DNA of 64,000 nucleotides from Hahella sp. KA22 (lineage in GTDB: Bacteria; Pseudomonadota; Gammaproteobacteria; Pseudomonadales; Oleiphilaceae): the NCBI RefSeq assembly GCF_004135205.1, contig NZ_CP035490.1:2745501-2809500 (forward strand), in the 5' to 3' direction. Both the position numbers and the translations under genes were made by a program. Shown piece after piece: positions 29,706-36,752 of this stretch (the stretch's first letter is position 1; each line of letters starts with the position of its first letter). Under the pieces are notes generated by a model, which saw only the letters and a program-made list of their open reading frames with translations, was not told the origin of the DNA and did no database searches.

Positions 29706-29809
29706 CGGGTAAACCAAATTGCAGAGCTGGTTTATCCAGCCTCCGTTGATGCGCATCCCCCAAGTAGCTGTGAATACTCTGATGAGAGCTGTGTGGGATC
29801 AAACACACA
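29672..29809 (-). ncRNA. Candidate Fur-regulated small RNA (leftward)
   Basis: A leftward transcript is predicted from a start near 29809 to a T-tract (complement of the A-run 29672-29678), about 138 nt. Its end is a strong hairpin: GCATCA/TGATGC, CGGAG/CTCCG and GGGG/CCCC pair between 29741-29760 and 29682-29700. An inner stem TAAACC/GGTTTA adds to it, directly followed by GTCTTTTTTT. Near the 5' end GTGTG can pair with CACAC. No frame of note lies inside. Size, Fur-covered promoter and terminator fit a RyhB/PrrF-type iron-sparing RNA, but its sequence is not one I recognise. The last 30 or so bases are antisense to the glpG end. Confidence 0.55.
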
Positions 29810-29812
29810 ATG

Positions 29813-29835
29813 CAAATGATAATGATTATCATTTG
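29813..29835. promoter_or_regulatory. Fur box (perfect 11-base inverted repeat)
   Basis: CAAATGATAAT and ATTATCATTTG flank a single central G. This includes GATAATGATTATCATT, which matches 15 of 16 positions of the left part of the classical Fur 19-mer. Such a perfect site predicts strong iron-dependent repression. It overlaps the spacer and -10 of the leftward promoter at 29816-29843 and lies 87 bases upstream of the DUF1315 start. Confidence 0.88.
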
Positions 29836-29843
29836 TAAGTCAA
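29816..29843 (-). promoter_or_regulatory. Sigma-70 promoter of the candidate small RNA
   Basis: On the minus strand TTGACT (29838-29843) and TATCAT (29816-29821) are 16 bases apart. The Fur box covers the -10 element and almost all of the spacer, the classic geometry for repression. Expected transcription start is near 29809. Confidence 0.6.
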
Positions 29844-29921
29844 CACTTTTTCACTGGAATTTTATTGAAATGTCGGATCACCCTTATGTTATAGTCCGCA
29901 ACATTGTGCTGGAGACCCCTT

Positions 29922-30206
29922 ATGTCCTTTGAAAATGCAGTAAAAAACCTGACTCCGGAGATCTATGAGGCCATGAAGACAGCCTTGGAGTTGGGGAAGT
30001 GGCCGGACGGCAAAAAATTATCAATGGAACAGAAAGAGCTCTGCATGGAAGCGCTCATCACCTACGAAATTTCCCACAATGTGCCTGAAGAGCAGCGGGT
30101 GGGGTATATAGAAAGAGATCGGCCGACGCCTTGCGCTTTGAAAGCGGCGGCGGTTGAATCCTCCTCTGGCGTATGGACGCCCGAAAGCGGCGTTTCCAAG
30201 CATTGA
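29922..30206 (+). CDS. DUF1315 family protein
   Basis: The 94-residue protein matches the DUF1315 (YeaC-like) family: LTPEIYEAMKTALELGKWPDGKKLSMEQKE, read in part, followed by an EALITYE helix and VPEEQRVGYIER. The ATG at 29922 with GGAG about eight bases upstream is preferred to an in-frame ATG 18 bases earlier. The role is unknown; the gene commonly sits next to DUF2797 and pepN, as it does here. A Fur box lies upstream but points more convincingly to the opposite strand. Confidence 0.85.
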   Translation: MSFENAVKNLTPEIYEAMKTALELGKWPDGKKLSMEQKELCMEALITYEISHNVPEEQRVGYIERDRPTPCALKAAAVESSSGVWTPESGVSKH

Positions 30207-30292
30207 TCGAAGCTTCGCTTCCGTTGCGACGGGAGTGCGCGTTTCGACAATAACAATAATTGAGAGATGAATTTAGAACCAAGGGGACTCAC

Positions 30293-31120
30293 TTGAGGGA
30301 AGTAGCTCAAGGCTGTCTGGAGAAAATGTTCAGCCAGCTCGATAACCCCGTCAACTACAGCCTGGTGGTTGGCGATGAACGGGTGGAATTAAACCCTCTG
30401 CTCGGCAAATCACTTCAGATTAAATTCAGCGGTAAGATTGTCTGCAATCATTGCGGCCGCTCGACTAAAAAGAGCTTCAGTCAGGGCTTCTGTTTTCCCT
30501 GCTTCAGAAAACTGGCGCGTTGCGACAGCTGTATTATGAGCCCGGAAAAGTGCCATTTTTTCGCCGGCACCTGTCGGGAGCCTGAATGGGGAGAGACCCA
30601 TTGTATGGTTCCGCATGTGGTGTATCTGGCCAACTCATCGGGAATCAAAGTCGGCATTACCCGTAAAACCCAGACGCCCACGCGTTGGATCGATCAGGGC
30701 GCAATTCAGGCTCTACCCATTATGGAAGTTACCACGCGCCGGATGTCCGGGCTGGTGGAAGAGATCTTCCGGCAATCAGTGACAGATAGAACCAATTGGC
30801 GCGCAATGCTCAAGGGCGATCCTGAGCCTTTGAACCTGGTCGCGGAAAGAGACCGTTTGCTGGCCGAGCTGGAAGGGGCGCTGGAAGGTTTACGCTGCGC
30901 CGAGGGAGCGGATAACATGGAAATTTTGACGTCTGCGGAGGTGGTCGACATCGCCTTCCCCGTGATGCAGTATCCGCAGAAGGTGGTTAGCCTGAATCCG
31001 GAAAAAGAGCCGGAAATTAGTGGTACATTACTCGGTATCAAAGGGCAGTATCTGATCCTGGATACTGGCTGCATCAACATTCGCAAATTTACGTCATACG
31101 AAGTTTCAGTCGCCGCTTGA
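30293..31120 (+). CDS. DUF2797 family zinc-finger-like protein
   Basis: The preferred start is a TTG at 30293 with AAGGGG six bases upstream, giving 275 residues; another TTG at 30260 would add 11. The protein has a cysteine-rich centre (CNHCGR, then FCFPCF, then CDSCIMSPEKC, then CREPEWGETHC), which suggests zinc binding. A GIKVGITRKTQTPTRWIDQGA segment typical of DUF2797 and similar to GIY-YIG-like sequences follows. The start of pepN lies 44 bases after its stop. Function unknown. Confidence 0.83.
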   Translation: MREVAQGCLEKMFSQLDNPVNYSLVVGDERVELNPLLGKSLQIKFSGKIVCNHCGRSTKKSFSQGFCFPCFRKLARCDSCIMSPEKCHFFAGTCREPEWGETHCMVPHVVYLANSSGIKVGITRKTQTPTRWIDQGAIQALPIMEVTTRRMSGLVEEIFRQSVTDRTNWRAMLKGDPEPLNLVAERDRLLAELEGALEGLRCAEGADNMEILTSAEVVDIAFPVMQYPQKVVSLNPEKEPEISGTLLGIKGQYLILDTGCINIRKFTSYEVSVAA

Positions 31121-31164
31121 GCGTATATGGAAGCTCGCCTACGGAAAACTTGAGCATAATTACT

Positions 31165-33825
31165 ATGAAAGAAAGTCAACCTCGCACTATTTACCTGAAA
31201 GATTATCGTAAACCGGACTTTTTGATCGACGCCACGGACCTGAACTTCCAGCTTTATGAAGACGGGGCCCGAGTCACTTCTCAGCTGCATATCAGACGCA
31301 ACCCTGACGCCGATGCGTTTCGCGACGTTCTGGAGCTGGATGGCGTTGAGTTGCAACTGGAGCGTTTGCTGCTGGACGGGCGCACGCTGAACCCGGATGA
31401 GTATCAACTGGACGACGAGTCGTTGAGACTGGAGCGCTTGCCCAAGCAGTTCGTGCTGACCGTGGTCACCTGGATCAAGCCGCAGGAAAACACCTGCCTG
31501 GAGGGGCTGTATCGCTCCAGTTCAATGTTCTGTACTCAGTGCGAGGCGGAAGGTTTCCGTCGCATTACCTATTATCTGGATCGCCCGGATGTAATGTCCT
31601 CCTTCACCACCACGATTGAAGCGGAGAAAGCGCGCTATCCTGTGCTGTTGTCCAACGGCAACCCCGTCGCTTCTGGTGAAAGCGGCGATCGTCATTGGGT
31701 GAAATGGGAAGATCCTTTCAAGAAGCCCTGTTATCTGTTTGCTCTGGTCGCCGGCGATCTGCGGTGGGTGGAGGACAGCTTCACGACCATGAGCGGACGC
31801 GAAGTGCAACTGCGTATCTATGTCGAACCGCAGGACCTGAATAAGTGCAGCCATGCCATGGACTCTCTCAAGCGATCCATGACCTGGGACGAAGAAGTGT
31901 ATGGTCGTGAATATGACCTGGATATCTTCAATATCGTCGCTGTCAGCGATTTCAACATGGGCGCGATGGAAAACAAAGGGCTGAATATCTTCAACTCCTC
32001 CTGTGTGCTGGCGAACCCGGAAACGTCCACTGACAGTGCATTTCAGCGTATAGAAGCGATTGTCGCTCATGAATACTTTCACAACTGGTCCGGCAACCGG
32101 GTGACCTGCCGGGATTGGTTTCAGCTGAGTCTGAAGGAAGGCTTTACTGTGTTCCGAGACGCAGAATTTTCTGCGGACATGCATTCGCGCGCCGTGAAGC
32201 GTATCGAAGACGTCGCCTTGCTGCGCACGATGCAGTTCGCCGAGGATGCGGGTCCAATGTCGCATCCGGTGCGCCCGGATTCCTACATGGAAATCTCCAA
32301 CTTCTACACGCTGACCGTATATGAGAAGGGCAGTGAAGTGGTGCGTATGCTGCACACACTGCTGGGAGCCGAGAAATTCCGCGAGGGCTCTGATCTCTAC
32401 TTCTCCCGCTTTGACGGTCAGGCCGTGACTACCGATGATTTTGTCGCCTGTATGGAAGAAGTCAGCGGACAAGATTTTACGCAGTTCAAGCGGTGGTACA
32501 GTCAGTCCGGAACGCCTGTGGTGTCAGTGACGGATCATTATGATGCGGAGACGAAAGAGTACCGTCTCGACGTTAGACAAAGCTGTCCTCCCACACCAGG
32601 ACAACAGGAAAAGCAGCCGTTCCAGATTCCGCTGGCGGTTGGTTTGCTGGACAGTTCGGGTAAAGACATGCCCTTGACGCTGAAGGCCGGTCAGGGCGAA
32701 GCCTTCGGCGCGGATGGCGATTTCACCCGAGTCCTGCAGGTTCGGGAGTCCGAGCAAAGCTTTGTTTTCACTGGCGTAACGGAAAAACCGACGCCTTCGC
32801 TGTTGCGCGGTTTCTCTGCGCCAGTGCGACTGAATTATCCCTACGACAGAAATCAGCTTACTTTCCTCATGTCTTTTGACAGCGACGGCTTCAACCGTTG
32901 GGACGCGGGACAGAAACTGGCTGTCTCAGTCTTCAATGAACTGATAAATGCCGAGTTGAAAGGCGAACAGGCGGAAATCGATGAACGCTACATCGATGCA
33001 ATGCGTCAGGTATTGCTGGATGACAAAGGCGACCACGCCATGCTGGCGAAGATGGTTCAGGCGCCCGGCGTATCGCTGCTGGCGGAACAGGCCGAGGTGG
33101 TCCATGTCGACGCCATCCTCAACGCTCGTCAGCGCGTGCATGAGAGAATCGGCGCTTCTTTGTCGGAGCTGTTGTTGAGCAAATACCGTCAGCTGCATGC
33201 TCAGTCGGGTAATGCATTGGACAGCGTTTCCATGGGGTTGCGCGCCTATAAGAACGCTTGCTTGATGCTGCTCGCTCAGGGTGGCGCGCAAGAATCCGTC
33301 TCCCTGGCGAAGCTGCAGATGCAGCAGGCGCAGACTATGACAGACGAATTCGGCGCTCTGGCCGCTCTGGTGAACGGGCCGGATATTGAGGCGGCGCAAT
33401 CCGCTTTGGCCGACTTCCTGTGTAAGTGGAAGAAAGATCAGTTGGTCATGGAGCAGTGGTTCAGCGTGCAGGCGGCCAGCGAGCATCATGGCGCACTGGA
33501 AAGCATTCAGGCTTTGACGGCCCATGAGTTGTTCTCTGAACGCAATCCAAACAAGGTCCGTTCCGTGATTGGAACCTTTGGCGGGCAGAACTGGCGCCAC
33601 TTCCATGCCGCAGACGGCACCGGCTATCGCTTCCTGCGCGAGTGGATCATAAAGATGGACGGTCTGAATCCTCAGATCGCTTCCCGTCTGCTGACGCCTC
33701 TGACTCGCTGGCGTAAATTGGAGCCGCAGCGCTCTGCGCTCATGCAGAAAGAGCTGCAGGAAATCATGGCGCACCCCGGCTTGTCCAGAGATGCGTACGA
33801 AGTGGTGTCAAAGAGCCTGAAATAG
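31165..33825 (+). CDS. pepN: Aminopeptidase N (M1 family)
   Basis: The 886-residue zinc exopeptidase removes N-terminal residues from peptides in the cytoplasm. The exopeptidase motif GAMEN is at 266-270. The zinc site is HEYFH at 302-306 with Glu325 as third ligand (HExxH-18-E). The C-terminal helical domain is complete, matching the roughly 870-residue E. coli enzyme. The ATG at 31165 is the expected family start (MKESQPRTIYLKDYRKPDF); earlier open codons overlap the DUF2797 gene. It closes the conserved nadK-to-pepN block. Confidence 0.97.
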   Translation: MKESQPRTIYLKDYRKPDFLIDATDLNFQLYEDGARVTSQLHIRRNPDADAFRDVLELDGVELQLERLLLDGRTLNPDEYQLDDESLRLERLPKQFVLTVVTWIKPQENTCLEGLYRSSSMFCTQCEAEGFRRITYYLDRPDVMSSFTTTIEAEKARYPVLLSNGNPVASGESGDRHWVKWEDPFKKPCYLFALVAGDLRWVEDSFTTMSGREVQLRIYVEPQDLNKCSHAMDSLKRSMTWDEEVYGREYDLDIFNIVAVSDFNMGAMENKGLNIFNSSCVLANPETSTDSAFQRIEAIVAHEYFHNWSGNRVTCRDWFQLSLKEGFTVFRDAEFSADMHSRAVKRIEDVALLRTMQFAEDAGPMSHPVRPDSYMEISNFYTLTVYEKGSEVVRMLHTLLGAEKFREGSDLYFSRFDGQAVTTDDFVACMEEVSGQDFTQFKRWYSQSGTPVVSVTDHYDAETKEYRLDVRQSCPPTPGQQEKQPFQIPLAVGLLDSSGKDMPLTLKAGQGEAFGADGDFTRVLQVRESEQSFVFTGVTEKPTPSLLRGFSAPVRLNYPYDRNQLTFLMSFDSDGFNRWDAGQKLAVSVFNELINAELKGEQAEIDERYIDAMRQVLLDDKGDHAMLAKMVQAPGVSLLAEQAEVVHVDAILNARQRVHERIGASLSELLLSKYRQLHAQSGNALDSVSMGLRAYKNACLMLLAQGGAQESVSLAKLQMQQAQTMTDEFGALAALVNGPDIEAAQSALADFLCKWKKDQLVMEQWFSVQAASEHHGALESIQALTAHELFSERNPNKVRSVIGTFGGQNWRHFHAADGTGYRFLREWIIKMDGLNPQIASRLLTPLTRWRKLEPQRSALMQKELQEIMAHPGLSRDAYEVVSKSLK

Positions 33826-33974
33826 GCGTAACTTGTAGAGAAAATGTCGATAAAAGTCCGTTAAGTCCCGGAGGAATAGACAAAATTACTTGCTGAACTA
33901 AGCTTTTACATACAATAAAGCCCTGTTGAAGCAGAGCAAAAATAAGAATAAAGCAGGAGATGACCTCTAAGTCC

Positions 33975-34000
33975 GGCGCTCAATCACTCAGCTGAGCGCC
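33975..34000 (+). terminator. Hairpin between pepN and the DUF1329 gene
   Basis: GGCGCTCA pairs perfectly with TGAGCGCC across a ten-base loop. No T-tract follows, so it may act with Rho or serve as a transcript-end stem. The surrounding 235-base spacer shows no other gene. Confidence 0.45.
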
Positions 34001-34060
34001 GCGTCCGCCGAAAGAGTCGTTCAATAATCCAGCTGTCTTCGATTAGGAATAAGAGTATCT

Positions 34061-35446
34061 ATGATGCAGAATAAAAAAGTACTGCTTGGAAGCTTATTGC
34101 TGTTTTCCTTATACGCCGCATGCGCAGGGGCGGCCGTCAGTCCCGCTGAAGCCAAAAAACTAACGGGAGAACTCACTCCCTTTGGCGCAATCCGCGAAGG
34201 TAATGGCGCGGACATTCCCCGTTGGGAAGGGGGGATTACTCAGCCTCCAAAAGAGTATCAGCGCGAGGGGCAGCACCATCCGGACCCCTTTAGAAGTGAT
34301 AAACCTAAAGAAGTAATTACAGCCCAGAACTTCACCAAATACGAAAAGTATCTGAGTGAAGGGTTAAAGGCGCTGTTTAAGACTTATCCCACCACATTCA
34401 AGATCCCTGTGTATGTTACCCGGCGTTCGCACTCCGCGCCGGACTGGGTGAACCAGAACACCTACGAGAATGCCGTCAAAGCTGATCTGACCAGAGATGG
34501 AAATGGCGTTACCGGCGCTTATGGCGGCATTCCATTCCCCGTGTTGCATGGTTCGAACGAGCGCAAGGCGCTGCAGGCGATCTGGAATCATCTTACACGC
34601 TGGCGTGGCGTTTTCGTCACCCGTCGCGCATCGGAAACAGCGGTGCAGCGCAACGGCGAGTTCAGTCTGGTCAATTCTCAGCAGGAAGTGTTCTGGAATT
34701 TTTATAACCCGGAAGGCAGTGAAAAGGATCTGAAGAATATCCTTTTCTATTATCTGTCGTTCACCATTTCTCCTGCGCGCCTCGCTGGCGGAGCGGTGTT
34801 GGTGCATGAAACGCTGGATCAGGTGAAAGAGCCCCGCCAGGCATGGGGTTATAACGCTGGGCAGCGACGTGTCAGAAGAGCGCCGAATCTGGCTTATGAC
34901 TCGCCAATCGCCGCCTCGGATAATCTGCGCACGGCGGACGACACGGATATGTACAACGGCGCTCCGGATCGATACGACTGGAATTATCTGGGGCTGAAGG
35001 AAATGTATATACCTTATAACAGCTACCAAATATCCCAGGCCGGTTTGAAATATGCGGATGTATTGGGCGTTTCTCATATCAATCCTGATTACACCCGTTT
35101 TGAAAAGCATCGGGTGCATGTCATTGAAGCCAGGCTCAAAGCGGGCGAGCGACACATTTATTCCCGACGCGTGTTTTATATCGATGAGGACAGCTGGAAT
35201 ATCGCTTTGGTTGATCAATACGATGGCCGTGGCGAGCTATGGCGAGTCAGTATGGCGTTCCTGAAAAACTTCTACGAGCTGCCTTCCACATGGACGGCGT
35301 TGGACGTGTTTTACGATTTGCAGGCGCGCCGGTATCACGTACAGGGATTGGACAGCGAAGAGCGCTCCACGCGGGTATTCACCAGTGAGGTGCCGGATCG
35401 CCGTTACTTCAGTCCGCAGTCGCTGCGACGGCGCGGAATACGCTAG
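34061..35446 (+). CDS. DUF1329 outer-membrane-associated exported protein
   Basis: The 461-residue precursor has a signal peptide likely cut after CAGA (residue 24). The mature part matches DUF1329, a large-beta-sheet family related to LolA/LolB-like lipid-binding folds: LTPFGAIREGNGADIPRWEGG near the mature N-terminus, later RRVRRAPNLAYDSP and EMYIPYNSYQ. These proteins occur with DUF1302, YCF48-type and RND-permease genes; DUF1302 is missing here. Role in export or handling of a hydrophobic compound or lipid is an inference. Start choice between two adjacent ATGs is open. Confidence 0.85.
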   Translation: MMQNKKVLLGSLLLFSLYAACAGAAVSPAEAKKLTGELTPFGAIREGNGADIPRWEGGITQPPKEYQREGQHHPDPFRSDKPKEVITAQNFTKYEKYLSEGLKALFKTYPTTFKIPVYVTRRSHSAPDWVNQNTYENAVKADLTRDGNGVTGAYGGIPFPVLHGSNERKALQAIWNHLTRWRGVFVTRRASETAVQRNGEFSLVNSQQEVFWNFYNPEGSEKDLKNILFYYLSFTISPARLAGGAVLVHETLDQVKEPRQAWGYNAGQRRVRRAPNLAYDSPIAASDNLRTADDTDMYNGAPDRYDWNYLGLKEMYIPYNSYQISQAGLKYADVLGVSHINPDYTRFEKHRVHVIEARLKAGERHIYSRRVFYIDEDSWNIALVDQYDGRGELWRVSMAFLKNFYELPSTWTALDVFYDLQARRYHVQGLDSEERSTRVFTSEVPDRRYFSPQSLRRRGIR

Positions 35447-35561
35447 AGCGCTTGCAGTTGGCGCGATAGCGGCTAATTTTTTAAGGGGCGCCGTGAGGCG
35501 CAATGTGCAAAAGGAAGAAGTGGGCATAGACAGTGATGGGCTCAGAAAAAGGCAGGAATAA

Positions 35562-36701
35562 ATGAAGTTAACGACAGTTCTGCGGAAAATGATGTTCGCG
35601 TGCGCGTTATGTGCGTCGCTGAACTCTCCTTGGTCGCTGGCGGGCGATGTGCTCAGCACTCCGGCAATGAAAACTGAATTGGCGCCGTCCACATTGCTGG
35701 TGGATGTGGTGAAGGCAGGTGAGCGTCTTGTGGCGGTTGGGCGGCGGGGGCACATCATTTATTCCGATGATCAGGGGGGAAACTGGACGCAAGCCAACTC
35801 GCCTGTTTCGACATTGTTGACCTCCCTGTATTTTGTGGACGATAAGAAAGGCTGGGCGGTAGGTCATGGCGCTGTGGTGCTGCATACCGAAGATGGCGGC
35901 GTCAATTGGAGCAAGCAGTTTGACGGTGTGGCCGCGAATGAGATGGTTATCGCACAGGCGCAGAAGCGCGTGGCGAATTTGAAGGAACAACTGGAAACGG
36001 CCCCGGAAGAGGAGGCGTCAGATCTGGAGTATCAGCTGGAAGACGCCAACTTTGCTCTTGAAGACGCTATGGCGGACGCGGAAGTCGGCCCAGGCAAGCC
36101 TCTGCTCGACGTTTGGTTTAAGAATGCGCAGGAAGGTTTTGTCGTCGGCGCTTATGGATTTTTCTTTCATACGGAAGATGGCGGCGCCAGTTGGACCAAT
36201 TGGGCGCCCAGGCTGGAAAACACCGAGCGCTTTCACTTGAATGCGATTGCGCAGATCACCGGCGGCGCCATGTTTATTGTTGGCGAGGCGGGTTATGTCT
36301 TCCGCTCGACGGATTTTGGCGCAACCTGGGAAACTCTTGAGTCGCCCTATGACGGCTCGCTGTTCGGCGTGAGCGGCAATGGCAATGTTAATGAAGTGTT
36401 TGTGTTCGGTCTGCGTGGGCACCTGTTTTACTCTCAGGACTCAGGCTCTACATGGGAGCGCGTGGGCGTAGATGTGGAAGAATCGCTGATGGGCGCTGCG
36501 GTAGGCGAGGGCGGGCGCATGGCGGTTGTGGGTAATTCCGGCGTTATGTTGTTAAGCCAGAACTTCGGCGAGGACTTCAAGGTGCATCCGCAGGCGAACC
36601 GCCAGGGATTATTGGCGGCGACATTCCTGTCTTCCGACCAATTGTTGCTAGTCGGCGAGGGTGGCGTGAACGTCCTCAAAAGCATAAGTAAGCTGAACTA
36701 G
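35562..36701 (+). CDS. YCF48-like beta-propeller exported protein
   Basis: The 379-residue precursor begins with a signal peptide (hydrophobic core about 8-22, cut near SLAG). Repeated units of the type IYSDDQGGNWTQ, LHTEDGGVNWSK, FHTEDGGASWTN, FRSTDFGATWE and YSQDSGSTWERV are BNR/YCF48 propeller blades. A charged helical stretch (about 125-165, KRVANLKEQLETAPEEEASD) interrupts the blades and may form a protruding coiled coil. The gene sits 115 bases after DUF1329 and 51 bases before the RND permease. It probably works as a periplasmic adaptor in that system. Confidence 0.85.
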   Translation: MKLTTVLRKMMFACALCASLNSPWSLAGDVLSTPAMKTELAPSTLLVDVVKAGERLVAVGRRGHIIYSDDQGGNWTQANSPVSTLLTSLYFVDDKKGWAVGHGAVVLHTEDGGVNWSKQFDGVAANEMVIAQAQKRVANLKEQLETAPEEEASDLEYQLEDANFALEDAMADAEVGPGKPLLDVWFKNAQEGFVVGAYGFFFHTEDGGASWTNWAPRLENTERFHLNAIAQITGGAMFIVGEAGYVFRSTDFGATWETLESPYDGSLFGVSGNGNVNEVFVFGLRGHLFYSQDSGSTWERVGVDVEESLMGAAVGEGGRMAVVGNSGVMLLSQNFGEDFKVHPQANRQGLLAATFLSSDQLLLVGEGGVNVLKSISKLN

Positions 36702-36752
36702 CCATAGTTCGATAGCAACCCACAGTAGAACAATCAGACAGGGGAAACTTGA

